From contig NZ_JBFTEH010000007.1 of the NCBI RefSeq assembly GCF_041027365.1, positions 124,001 through 188,000 of the forward strand: DNA of 64,000 nt, in the 5' to 3' direction. Of this stretch, positions 18,701 through 26,121 are shown piece by piece (within the stretch, counting starts at the first letter, position 1; the number at the start of each line of letters is the position of its first letter). The notes beneath the pieces are model-generated. The model searched no databases. It was not told the DNA's origin and worked only from the letters and a program-made list of their open reading frames with translations. A program made the position numbers and the translations under genes. Source of the DNA: VKMB-3413 sp041027365. GTDB taxonomy: Bacteria; Pseudomonadota; Alphaproteobacteria; Rhizobiales; Rhizobiaceae.

Positions 18701-18742
18701 GCCGGGCAGCGGACGGGGTCGGGCACCGGAACCAACAACTGA
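15707..18742 (+). CDS. large FecR-domain surface/secreted protein with TbpB-like C-terminal barrel
   Basis: A 1011-residue exported protein with a signal peptide (STISILALAASPAFAQ) and no lipobox cysteine. Residues about 25-150 form a FecR domain (ITTDQAGLVQILLKDGTAFTV, then TPVGTVGVRGAVVDL). Next come a proline-rich linker (PPTPTPRPEPP, about 255) and three 42-residue repeats (274-399). A long variable passenger follows, with a CDC...WGWWG motif around 834-845. The last 150 residues repeat the glycine-rich pattern of TbpB/hemophilin-type barrels (MDMQWNFGSRTGDMQIGHFDG, ending GVFAGQR). GACGAGG precedes the ATG by 6 bases and the gene directly follows the Slam-like exporter, so it is probably the exporter's cargo. 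Ligand unknown. DNA around 17930-18230 is visibly more AT-rich than its surroundings. Confidence 0.8.
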   Translation: MRHSQRLMSTISILALAASPAFAQSVGVTAAVNQKATGSRPVRTISLGGNIIHNEQITTDQAGLVQILLKDGTAFTVSPKSQITVDSFVYDPNAGTAKVAATLSKGIFRFVGGKTSKTPNGVTLNTPVGTVGVRGAVVDLDLSGSGLTTSRSGCPYPQHVDFIFGDEMTVTGAGRPPQRVYKPGYSVVTDPTGRDRNSRTVVKTPPECVSQIQLALSGRPGTHGGSTRHPTDAIVVASGIAETNSNVTPPFNHPPTPTPRPEPPLDADRPVIAGASQDELRQDAIDEQNGTGGGPQTIPVRVLTAGATYGPFSNPGASQDELRQDAIDGQNGTGGGPQTIPVRVLTAGATYGPFSNPGASQDELRQDAIDGQNGTGGGPQTIPVRVLTAGATYGPFSNPGAIGLVGGSAETDEVANLQVQAGTTTGTGAISKGTLTLPIYDDDHFSSHPIAAASGATLAGQPLTGTAYSGVDGFTAYVLAIDGDHSQPLYGVRGTPVQNVGVFGNGDIRTYSFTRDMMQDLPVPFMRAAALGTDYSSATISPFYVAEPANGTSDPTVFQAWLSIKGSGADQTSGVGISVGALSANTSGSLSIDYGRRGSYRSGSTQPSSFLSGAISSISAPGGGNEIFGSNGQNLVLSADSEILDFLSDSPANGSGYENFSTLHVLDLEKEQSQQDFLTGQATTRVLGESKLLGYAAGTVEIHSPTSTATGGGNLVSRPATSEAELSNMQVAFDRQRNSVGGEIQLDSPYGDSSLRVAFGDGINGNGSYGPSSYIDDDKYAAARNKNPARTYIDSNNGNNSTRYYQKEGTNNRTYFVSGDAVPQTTLLPNGRLCDCKFLEWGWWGTQIRAVDAASGTEVAESSVHLGTWVAGDVSTLAQVDAAVTSNMTATFSGNAVGNVINGNANYIASGSMDMQWNFGSRTGDMQIGHFDGRNFAGPLNLPNGSNVYEGFISEASDGAAGAIHGAFVNDGANTLAGTIGNFNLETSGGAWSATGVFAGQRTGSGTGTNN
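16526..16903 (+). repeat. three tandem 126-bp in-frame repeats
   Basis: Three nearly identical 126-base units start at 16526, 16652 and 16778, and a truncated fourth start (GGCGC) occurs at 16904. Each encodes 42 residues beginning GASQDELRQDAIDGQNG and ending TAGATYGPFSNP. Only a few substitutions separate the copies, all near ATAGACGAA/ATCGACGGA and TCTAAC/TCGAAC. The near identity, including third positions, shows recent duplication or ongoing homogenisation. Confidence 0.97.
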
Positions 18743-18810
18743 TGGTCCGAATGCGCGCTGTGGTTCCGGCACGGCATCCGGCGCGGCGGCGGTGTCATCG
18801 GCGGCGCATG

Positions 18811-20058
18811 TCAGATCGCCGCCAGCCGGCCGAGAACCGCGTCGACGACGATGTCGGAGGGGTCGCGCTCGATCCAGGCGAGGAATTCGGGCCGGGCCGC
18901 GCGGCAGCGGGCATGCATGGCCGCATCGTCCCGCGCCCGGTTCACCGCCTCGATCAGCCATCGCCCGCTCGCCGCGCCGATGGCGATCGCCATGCCGAGC
19001 CCGCGCTCGGTGACGAAGCGCCCGCCGATCTCGTTGTTCTGCTCCTTGGCGAGGATCACCTGCGGGATGCCAGCGGCGAGGCAAGCCGTCGTCAGCTGCG
19101 ATCCGCCATGATGGACGACGCAGCGCGACTGCGTCAGGATGAGATCGGCCGGAACCGCGTGGTCTTCGATCGTGAAGCGGTCCGCCGGGAAACGGGCCCG
19201 GTTGGCATCCGTCAATCCCGGCATATAGAGCCGCGCCGGACCGGGAAGAGCGGCGAGCGCTTCCATCGCCTCCGGACTCGTTTGGACGAAGCCGTGGAGA
19301 TAGACGAAGATCTCCCCGCCCTCGCCTGCTTCGATCGGCCGGCGGACGCCCGGAAGATGAGCCGGCAGAAGCTCGCCGCTGCGCGAGGCGGCGTAGACGT
19401 CGAAGGCGGCGGGTCCATAGGGAAAGACGCCGTCGATCCTCAGGAGGTCGGCGAGTTCGGCAAGGGGAAGCGCGCCGCACTGCTCGAGACCGGCATTGAT
19501 CGCGGTCATCACCGTGCGCTGGTCGAAGGACGGCGGCCCGCTCACCCGGTCGTAGAGGGCGAACGCGTCGTCCTTGATCGGCGGCAGGCAGAGGTCGGAC
19601 CCGAAGGCGAAGACCGGCATGCGGCCACGCGCCGCGAGAATTCCGCCGAAGGCCGTCTCGCACAGCACTGCATCCGGCTCGAAGATCTCGAACAGCCCGC
19701 GATAATGAGCGATCGCCGCACCCAGCGTCCTGAAATCGCAGAAGCCGAGATTGGTGAGGACGTCGCCGAGGCCGGTGATCGGCCGTTCCTGCCATGTCAG
19801 CGGCGCCCGCCGGCGGGCCGGCCACACGAAGTTCTGCACGACGGGGATGTTCAGCGCGGCGAATTCTCCGGCGAAGTGAGGCTCGTAAAGGGATGCCAGG
19901 CATTCGACGCCGGCGCCGCGCAGCCTGAGCGCGACCCCGAGGAGGTTGGCGATGTGCGTTCGGCCGGCACCGAACTCCCAGGCGAGCAGCACACGCTTGC
20001 CCGGTGCGGCGCGGGGCGGGCCGCTGGCGTGCGACAGCACATCCTTGTGCGAGTTCAT
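18811..20058 (-). CDS. GT1 family (UGT-like) glycosyltransferase
   Basis: A 415-residue GT-B glycosyltransferase. The N-terminal domain begins VLLAWEFGAGRTHIANLLGVA. The C-terminal donor-binding signature reads CVVHHGGSQLTTACLAAGIPQVILAKEQ followed by NEIGGRF, the form seen in GT1 enzymes that use nucleotide-activated sugars. I see no signal peptide, so it is probably cytoplasmic or membrane-peripheral. The ATG at 20058 was chosen because the longer frame to 20193 adds low-complexity residues. It converges on the FecR-domain gene (68-base gap) and diverges from the cyclase gene. The acceptor is unknown; a cell-surface or secondary-metabolite glycan is possible. Confidence 0.8.
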   Translation of the reverse strand: MNSHKDVLSHASGPPRAAPGKRVLLAWEFGAGRTHIANLLGVALRLRGAGVECLASLYEPHFAGEFAALNIPVVQNFVWPARRRAPLTWQERPITGLGDVLTNLGFCDFRTLGAAIAHYRGLFEIFEPDAVLCETAFGGILAARGRMPVFAFGSDLCLPPIKDDAFALYDRVSGPPSFDQRTVMTAINAGLEQCGALPLAELADLLRIDGVFPYGPAAFDVYAASRSGELLPAHLPGVRRPIEAGEGGEIFVYLHGFVQTSPEAMEALAALPGPARLYMPGLTDANRARFPADRFTIEDHAVPADLILTQSRCVVHHGGSQLTTACLAAGIPQVILAKEQNNEIGGRFVTERGLGMAIAIGAASGRWLIEAVNRARDDAAMHARCRAARPEFLAWIERDPSDIVVDAVLGRLAAI

Positions 20059-20225
20059 CCCGGCCGAGCCTTTGTCCGACGGACGATGTTCCGATCTCGT
20101 GCACATGAAACGGCGGCTTGGCAATGGGCCGGGGGACGGCGCAGGATCCGGTCGAGCCCGCGGGGGCGCGCCGGCCGGATTGCAGTTGGCCACGCCGCGT
20201 CGGTTCAGGGAAAGCGAGAGCCTCG

Positions 20226-22448
20226 ATGATCGGACGATGGCTGCGCCACAGCAGCGAGCGCCGCAAGAGCGTGCTGATCTGGACGGTCGGCCTGATGACT
20301 CTCGGCATCGGCCTGTCGATCTCGAGCTTCAGTCCGACGACGATCCTCGACCGGCTGACGGTCCTCGTCTTCGACGGCTACCAGCGCGTCCTGCCGCGGC
20401 AGGAGTCCGGGGCGCCGGTGGTCGTCGTCGATATCGACGAGGCGTCGATCGCCCAGCTCGGCCAGTGGCCCTGGCCCCGGACCGTACTCGCACGGATGGT
20501 GGACCGGCTGGGGGAACTCGGGGCCGCGAACATCGCCTTCGACATGGTCTTTCCCGAGCCGGACCGGACCTCGCTGAAGCAGGTGGTCGAAGAGCTGCGA
20601 CGCTCCGGCACGGAGATCGAGGTACCGGAAGCGGCGACCCGGATCGACAACGATCAGGTGCTGGCCGAGGCCTTCTCGCGCAACAGCGTCACCGCCGGAA
20701 TCGCGATCTCCAACGAGACGTCCGGGACGCTCGGGCCGCCGAAGGCCGGCTTCTCCTTCGCCGGCGCCGATCCGAAGAGCTTCCTGCCCACCTACAGGGG
20801 CGGCGTGACGAATCTCGCCCCGCTCTCTGAGGCCGCGACGGGCATCGGCTTTTTCTCCTTCCCGCCCGGCCGCGACGGCATCGTGCGCGCCATCCCGATC
20901 ATCTCCAGCGCGCAAGGAAACCTCTATCCCTCGCTCGCGGCGGAGGCGCTGCGCGTGGCGCAGGCTGCCGGGAGCTACATCGTCAAGAGCACCGGTTCGA
21001 ACGGCGAGATCGACAGCGGCGAGCCGGCGATGACGGCGCTGAAGGACGGCGCGCTCGAGATCCCGACGGGCCCGGACGGCTCCGTGTGGATCTACTACTC
21101 CGGCATGCCCGACCTGAGGGTGATATCGGCAACGGCACTGTTCGATCCGCAACAGCATGACGATCTGGCGCAGGCGATCGACGGCCACATCGTCCTCGTC
21201 GGGACGAGCGCCGTCGGACTGCGGGACCTCGTCGCCACGCCGATCGCAGCCTCGATGCCCGGCGTGAAGGTCCATGCCGAGATCATCGACCAGATCATCG
21301 GCCAGTCCTTTCTCTCACGCCCCGACTGGGCGAAGGGGGCGGAGACGCTCGCAGCCCTGGTCCTCGGCCTGCTTTTGATCGTCACCGTGCGCGGGACCGG
21401 CGCGCTGATCTCCTCGGCCGTCACCATCCTCCTCGTCCTCGCCGCCGTTGCGATTTCGTGGATCGCCTTCGACCAGGCGCATCTGCTGATCGACCCGATC
21501 CTGCCGGCGGTGACCGTCGCGACCGTCTTCGCCGTGACGATGCCGCTGCTTCTCCTCATCACCAACCGGGAGAAGACCTTCGTGCGCAACGCCTTCAAGC
21601 GCTACCTGTCGCCCACCCTCGTCGAGCGGCTCGCCGAGGATCCCGGCGCACTGGAACTCGGCGGCGAGACGCGCGAGCTGACGGTGCTGTTCTCCGACAT
21701 CCGCGGCTTCACGGCGATGTCCGAACAGCTGTCGCCGCACGAATTGACGACGCTGCTCAACGCCTTTCTGACCCCGATGACGGACATCCTCCTGCAGTCG
21801 GAGGCCATGATCGACAAGTACATGGGCGATGCCATCATGGCGTTCTGGAACGCGCCGCTGCCGATCGAGGACCATCGCCGCAAGGCCTGCCTGGCCGCCC
21901 TGCGGATGGTGGCGAAGCTCGATGACCTGAACCGCGAGCGGGGCGAGCCGCTGCGCATCGGGATCGGGCTGAACGCGGGCCCGTGCTGCGTCGGCAATCT
22001 CGGCTCCAGGCAGCGGTTCAGCTATTCGGCGATCGGCGACAGCGTCAACGTCGCCTCGCGGATCGAAGGGCTGACCAAGCATTACGGCCTGTCGATCCTC
22101 GTCTCCGACGCCGTGCGCGAGGGGGCGTCCGATCTCGCCTTCCTGGCGGTGGAACGCGTGCAGGTCGTGGGGCGGGCCGAGCCGCTCCAGGTGTTCGCGC
22201 TTCTCGGCGACGCCGAGATGGCCGCGCGCCCGGACTTTCGGGCGCTCGCCGATGCACATCGCCGGATGATCGCGGCCTACCGGCGGGCCGATACCGCCAC
22301 GCTCGGTTCGGCCCTCGGCGAAGCGGCCGGATTCGACGTGCCGGAACTGCGCCGGCTCTATGCCACCTATCGCATGCGCTGCGAGGAGTTGCGCAGCAAG
22401 CCCGTGCCCGCGGACTGGGACGGCGTCGTGATGGCGCTCGAGAAATAG
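20226..22448 (+). CDS. CHASE2-domain adenylate/guanylate cyclase
   Basis: A 740-residue membrane signalling enzyme. One N-terminal transmembrane helix (VLIWTVGLMTLGIGLSI) is followed by a periplasmic CHASE2 sensor up to about residue 365 (VVVVDIDEASIAQLGQWPWPR, FDMVFPEPDR). Three closely spaced helices (about 375-455) come next. The class III cyclase domain covers about 480-660: LTVLFSDIRGFT and KYMGDAIMAFWNAP hold the two metal-binding aspartates, and SYSAIGDSVNVASR the transition-state residues. It makes cyclic AMP or GMP in response to an unknown envelope signal. FecR-domain proteins often neighbour CHASE2 cyclases in alphaproteobacteria, which suggests a link with the operon ending at 18742. 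Confidence 0.92.
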   Translation: MIGRWLRHSSERRKSVLIWTVGLMTLGIGLSISSFSPTTILDRLTVLVFDGYQRVLPRQESGAPVVVVDIDEASIAQLGQWPWPRTVLARMVDRLGELGAANIAFDMVFPEPDRTSLKQVVEELRRSGTEIEVPEAATRIDNDQVLAEAFSRNSVTAGIAISNETSGTLGPPKAGFSFAGADPKSFLPTYRGGVTNLAPLSEAATGIGFFSFPPGRDGIVRAIPIISSAQGNLYPSLAAEALRVAQAAGSYIVKSTGSNGEIDSGEPAMTALKDGALEIPTGPDGSVWIYYSGMPDLRVISATALFDPQQHDDLAQAIDGHIVLVGTSAVGLRDLVATPIAASMPGVKVHAEIIDQIIGQSFLSRPDWAKGAETLAALVLGLLLIVTVRGTGALISSAVTILLVLAAVAISWIAFDQAHLLIDPILPAVTVATVFAVTMPLLLLITNREKTFVRNAFKRYLSPTLVERLAEDPGALELGGETRELTVLFSDIRGFTAMSEQLSPHELTTLLNAFLTPMTDILLQSEAMIDKYMGDAIMAFWNAPLPIEDHRRKACLAALRMVAKLDDLNRERGEPLRIGIGLNAGPCCVGNLGSRQRFSYSAIGDSVNVASRIEGLTKHYGLSILVSDAVREGASDLAFLAVERVQVVGRAEPLQVFALLGDAEMAARPDFRALADAHRRMIAAYRRADTATLGSALGEAAGFDVPELRRLYATYRMRCEELRSKPVPADWDGVVMALEK

Positions 22449-22470
22449 GCGGGGCGGCACGGCGCCGGAC

Positions 22471-23181
22471 CTACCGTCCGTTCGTCTTGCGCCAGGCTTC
22501 GAACGCGGCAAGGTGCGCGTCCTTGGTGCGCGGATAGAGGCCGATGATCGTCGCGCCCGCCTTCACCTGCTCGACGACGAAGTCCTCGTAGGCCGTCATT
22601 TCCACCGCCTCGGCGGCGACCTCCTCGGCGAGATGCGCGGGGATGACGATGACGCAGTCGTCGTCGCCGACGATGATGTCGCCGGGAAACACCGGCGCGT
22701 CGCCGCAGCCGATCGGCCCGTTGATCTCGATCGCCTCGTGCAGCGTCAGGTTGGTCGGGCTCGACGGGCGCGAGTGATAGGCGGGGATGTCGAGCGCGCC
22801 GATGGTGGCGGCATCCCGAAAGCCGCCGTCGGTGACGATCCCGGCCCCGCCGCGCACCATCAGCCGCGTCACCAGGATGTCGCCGGCCGAGGCGGCGCGG
22901 GCGTCCTTGCGGCTGTCGATGACCATCACGTGGCCTTCGGGGCACGTCTCGATCGCGACGCGCTGCGGATGCTGCGGGTTGCGGAATTCGGCGAGCTGAT
23001 TGCGATCCTCGCGCGCCGGCATGTAGCGGAGCGTGAAGGCCGGCCCGACCATGTTGCGCCCCTTCGGCGCGATCGGATGAACGCCCTGGATCACCTGATT
23101 GCGCAGCCCGCGCTTGAAGAGCGCCGTGGCGAGCGTCGCCACCGAGACGCCGGAGAGCTTTTCGCGAAGGTCCTGGTTCAT
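22471..23181 (-). CDS. RraA family lyase (HMG aldolase / oxaloacetate decarboxylase-like)
   Basis: A 236-residue protein of the RraA / 4-hydroxy-4-methyl-2-oxoglutarate aldolase family. The metal- and substrate-binding motif GIVTDGGFRDA supplies the conserved Asp and Arg, and GDIIVGDDDCVIVIP is the family's C-terminal signature. Enzymes of this family split 4-hydroxy-2-oxo acids or decarboxylate oxaloacetate with a divalent metal. It is the third gene of a leftward operon after a dehydratase and a DapA-family lyase, consistent with the last carbon-carbon cleavage of a sugar-acid pathway. It is unlikely to be the RNase E regulator. Confidence 0.87.
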   Translation of the reverse strand: MNQDLREKLSGVSVATLATALFKRGLRNQVIQGVHPIAPKGRNMVGPAFTLRYMPAREDRNQLAEFRNPQHPQRVAIETCPEGHVMVIDSRKDARAASAGDILVTRLMVRGGAGIVTDGGFRDAATIGALDIPAYHSRPSSPTNLTLHEAIEINGPIGCGDAPVFPGDIIVGDDDCVIVIPAHLAEEVAAEAVEMTAYEDFVVEQVKAGATIIGLYPRTKDAHLAAFEAWRKTNGR

Positions 23182-23213
23182 GACTGGTCTCTCGATATCG
23201 AAGCTTCGGGCGG

Positions 23214-24113
23214 TCAGATCAGGCCGTTGCGGGCGAGGAACTGCCGCATTGCGGCCTGCTGCGCCTCGGTGAGAGGCCAGGCCGACGGCGGCCGGGTCGG
23301 GCCGCAGTCCTGGCCGAGCGCCTGCAGCGCCGCCTTCACGCCGGTGACGTTGGTGCCGTTCAGTTCCTCGGCGCGGATGTCCTCGAAGGCCCGCATGCCG
23401 GCGATCAGGTCGCGGGCCCGCGCATAGTCGCCGGCGTCCAGCGCTTCATGGATCGCCACCGACCGCTCCGGCCAGACATTGATGAGGCCGGAGGTGAAGC
23501 CCCGCGCCCCAACGGCATAGAGCGGCGGCGCCCACACCTCGGCGAGGCCGCAGACCCAGGTGATGTCCGGGCCGCAGGCCGCGATGGCCTTGGCGAGGTT
23601 CATCGGATTCGGCGTTGCCCATTTGACGCCCTTCACCCCCGGCAGCGCGCAGAGTTCGGCAATGCCGTGCGTGCCGATCGCGTCGTTGCGCAGATAGAGC
23701 ATGATCGGCAGGCCGCCGGAGGCGTCGCTCACCGCCCTGACGTAGTCGACGATGCCGCGCGGCGCCACGAACGGGTCCGGCGGCTGGTGGATCATCAGCG
23801 CCGCCGCCCCGGCGTCGGCCGAGGCGCGGGCGAGCCGGCAGGCGTCGCGGATGCCGCGACCGATGCCGGCCAGCACCGGCCGGCGGTCCGCGACCATGCC
23901 CACCACCTCGCGCACCATGGTGCAGGCTTCATCGGTGGTGAGGGCGTAGAATTCGCCGGTATTGCCGTTCACCACCGGCATGTGCACGCCGGCTTCCACC
24001 ACCCGATCGATGATCGGCGAGAGGCGGCCGGGCGCGATGTCGCCTTCCCCGTCGTAGGGGGTGACGAGAATGCCGGAAATGCCGGTGAGAGCGGCGTCGA
24101 GATCGTGCGCCAT
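23214..24113 (-). CDS. DapA-family (dihydrodipicolinate synthase-like) lyase/dehydratase
   Basis: A 299-residue TIM-barrel class I aldolase-family protein. NGNTGEFYALTTDE corresponds to the substrate-carboxylate loop, the tyrosine is in MLYLRNDA, and the Schiff-base lysine is in PGVKGVKWATPN. The GNTGEF form resembles 2-keto-3-deoxy sugar-acid aldolases or 5-dehydro-4-deoxyglucarate dehydratase more than lysine-pathway DapA. GGGAGG lies 8 bases before the ATG at 24113. It lies 32 bases upstream of the RraA-family gene and downstream of the sugar-acid dehydratase, so its substrate is probably a 2-keto-3-deoxy acid. Confidence 0.87.
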   Translation of the reverse strand: MAHDLDAALTGISGILVTPYDGEGDIAPGRLSPIIDRVVEAGVHMPVVNGNTGEFYALTTDEACTMVREVVGMVADRRPVLAGIGRGIRDACRLARASADAGAAALMIHQPPDPFVAPRGIVDYVRAVSDASGGLPIMLYLRNDAIGTHGIAELCALPGVKGVKWATPNPMNLAKAIAACGPDITWVCGLAEVWAPPLYAVGARGFTSGLINVWPERSVAIHEALDAGDYARARDLIAGMRAFEDIRAEELNGTNVTGVKAALQALGQDCGPTRPPSAWPLTEAQQAAMRQFLARNGLI

Positions 24114-24148
24114 GGTGTGAACCTCCCGGTTGGGCCGTCTGGTCGGCG

Positions 24149-25894
24149 TCAGAAGATGTCGGGCTCGCCCGCGGCGCGGCCGAAGCCCCGCTCCAGGAAG
24201 TCGAAGTCGCAGCCCTTGTCCGCCTGGGTGACGTGGCGGGAGAACATGTAGCCCCAGCCGCGTTCGAAGCGCGGTTCCGGCGCCTGCCATTCGGCCCGGC
24301 GGCGCGCCAGCTCCGCCTCGTCCACCAGCATGTCGAGCCGGCGGTTGGGCAGATCGAGCCGGACGATGTCGCCGGTCTTCAAGAGTGCCAGCGGCCCGCC
24401 GACATAGCCCTCCGGCGCGACGTGCAGGACGCAGGCGCCATAGGACGTGCCGGACATGCGCGCGTCGGAGATGCGCAGCATGTCGCGGTGCCCTTTCTTG
24501 ATGAGCGCCTTGGGGATCGGCAGCATGCCCCATTCGGGAAAGCCCGGGCCGCCGAGCGGACCGGCATTGCGCAGCACGAGGACATGGTCGGGCGTCACGT
24601 CGAGAGTCTCGTCGTCGACCGCCTTCTTCATCTCCGGATAGCTGTCGAAGACCAGCGCCGGCCCCTCATGGACGTGGAACTTCGGATCGCAGGCCGCCGG
24701 CTTGATGACGGCGCCGTCGGGGCAGAGATTGCCGCGCAACAGCGCCAGCGAGCCCTCGGCATAGACCGGGTTCGACAGCGGCCGGATGACGTCGTCGTTA
24801 TAGACCCTGGCGCCTTCGAGGTTCTCGCCGAGCGATTGGCCGGTCACGGTCAGCGCCGCGGTGTCGAGCATTGCCTCCATCTGCTTCATCAGCGCCCGGA
24901 GGCCGCCAGCGTAGAAGAAGTCCTCCATCAGGTAGTCCTTGCCGGACGGGCGGACGTTGGCGATCAGCGGCGTGGTGCGGCCGAGCGCATCGAGATGATC
25001 GAGCGTGAGATCGACGCCGGCCCGCCGCGCCATCGCGATCAGGTGGACGACGGCATTGGTCGAGCAGCCGGTCGCCATGGCGACCTTCGCGGCGTTCTGG
25101 AACGCGGCTTCGGTGAGGATCGTCTCCGGCTTCAGGTCCTCCCAGACCATCTCGACGATCCGCCGGCCGCATTCGGCGGCCATGCGCTGATGACCGGAAT
25201 CGGCCGCCGGGATCGACGAGGCCCCGGGAAGCGTCAACCCGAGCGCGTCGGTGATCGCGGTCATGGTGGAGGCGGTGCCCATGGTCATGCAGGTGCCGAC
25301 CGAGCGGGCGATGCCGCCCTGGATGCCGAGCCATTCCTCGTCGGTGACATTGCCGGCGCGGCGCTCGTCCCAGTACTTCCAGGCGTCCGAGCCCGAACCG
25401 AGGACGCGCCCCGCATAATGGCCGCGCAGCATCGGCCCGGCCGGCAGGAAGATCATCGGCACGCCGGCGGTGATCGCCCCCATGACGAGGCCGGGCGTCG
25501 TCTTGTCACAGCCGCCGAGCAGCACCACGCCGTCCAGCGGATGCGAGCGGATGATCTCCTCCGTCTCCATCGCCAGGAGATTGCGGTAGAGCATGGAGGT
25601 CGGCTTGGTGAAGCTCTCGTCGACCGACAGCGCCGGCATCTCGACGGGGAAGCCGCCGGCGGCCAGCACGCCACGGCGCACGTTCTCGACCCTCTCCGGG
25701 AAATGGCCGTGGCAGGAGTTCAGCTCCGACCAGGTGTTCAGGATGCCGATGATCGGCTTGCCGAGGAATTCCTCCTCCGCATAGCCGAGCTGCATCATCC
25801 GCGAGCGGTGGCCGAAGCTGCGCAGATCGTCCGGTGCGAACCAGCGCGCCGAGCGGAGCTCTTCCGCTGCAATCCTTCGCCTTTGCTGCCGCAT
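24149..25894 (-). CDS. IlvD/Edd family sugar-acid dehydratase
   Basis: A 581-residue iron-sulfur dehydratase related to dihydroxy-acid, 6-phosphogluconate and L-arabinonate dehydratases. Cluster-ligand cysteines are visible in LLGGCDKTTPG, GTCMTMGTASTM and ATGCSTNAVVHL, and ISDARMSGTSYG is the conserved C-terminal substrate segment. It removes water from an aldonic acid to give a 2-keto-3-deoxy acid. The ATG at 25894 follows GGGAGG; an ATG at 25906 overlaps that site and is less likely. It is the first gene of the leftward operon and is divergent from the TTT transporter. Confidence 0.9.
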   Translation of the reverse strand: MRQQRRRIAAEELRSARWFAPDDLRSFGHRSRMMQLGYAEEEFLGKPIIGILNTWSELNSCHGHFPERVENVRRGVLAAGGFPVEMPALSVDESFTKPTSMLYRNLLAMETEEIIRSHPLDGVVLLGGCDKTTPGLVMGAITAGVPMIFLPAGPMLRGHYAGRVLGSGSDAWKYWDERRAGNVTDEEWLGIQGGIARSVGTCMTMGTASTMTAITDALGLTLPGASSIPAADSGHQRMAAECGRRIVEMVWEDLKPETILTEAAFQNAAKVAMATGCSTNAVVHLIAMARRAGVDLTLDHLDALGRTTPLIANVRPSGKDYLMEDFFYAGGLRALMKQMEAMLDTAALTVTGQSLGENLEGARVYNDDVIRPLSNPVYAEGSLALLRGNLCPDGAVIKPAACDPKFHVHEGPALVFDSYPEMKKAVDDETLDVTPDHVLVLRNAGPLGGPGFPEWGMLPIPKALIKKGHRDMLRISDARMSGTSYGACVLHVAPEGYVGGPLALLKTGDIVRLDLPNRRLDMLVDEAELARRRAEWQAPEPRFERGWGYMFSRHVTQADKGCDFDFLERGFGRAAGEPDIF

Positions 25895-25922
25895 GCAACC
25901 TCCCATTCCAAAAGCTCATCGG

Positions 25923-25951
25923 ATGTATGCGCTAACATGATTCCCTGTCAA
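25923..25951 (-). promoter_or_regulatory. promoter with overlapping LacI-type operator (dehydratase operon)
   Basis: On the minus strand TTGACA (25951-25946) and ATACAT (25928-25923) are 17 bases apart, a good sigma-70 arrangement. The -10 and spacer coincide with ATGTATGCGCTAACAT (25923-25938), a 16-bp imperfect palindrome around GCGC that resembles LacI-family operators. Repression by the LacI protein encoded at 29276 is inferred. Confidence 0.65.
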
Positions 25952-26030
25952 TCCATGACTCCCACATGGCAACAGCCGTGTTGGGCTCGCATTACCCGCC
26001 TTGACAGGCGCCACACGAGCATGTCAGGCA

Positions 26031-26046
26031 TTGTATGCGCATTCAT
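26031..26046 (+). promoter_or_regulatory. second LacI-type operator, upstream of the TTT transporter
   Basis: TGTATGCGC at 26032-26040 repeats the sequence at 25924-25932 exactly. Here it is part of a perfect ATGCGCAT core. TTGACA lies upstream at 26001-26006. The position suits control of the rightward tctC operon by the same regulator. Confidence 0.55.
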
Positions 26047-26121
26047 CGCTGTCGCATCGCCTGGGAGGAAAGGCTGCGGCTTCAGGGGCGGAGTGCCGCC
26101 ATCGTCAGAAGGAGGAGTTCC

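Noticed and set aside
14157..18742. Reading the pair as a TonB-dependent FecR/FecI/FecA iron uptake system
   Set aside because: No sigma factor or plug-domain receptor is present, and the barrel protein has TPRs rather than a TonB box and plug.
22471..23181. RraA as a ribonuclease E inhibitor
   Set aside because: The operon context of sugar-acid enzymes and the DGGFRD catalytic motif favour a metabolic lyase.
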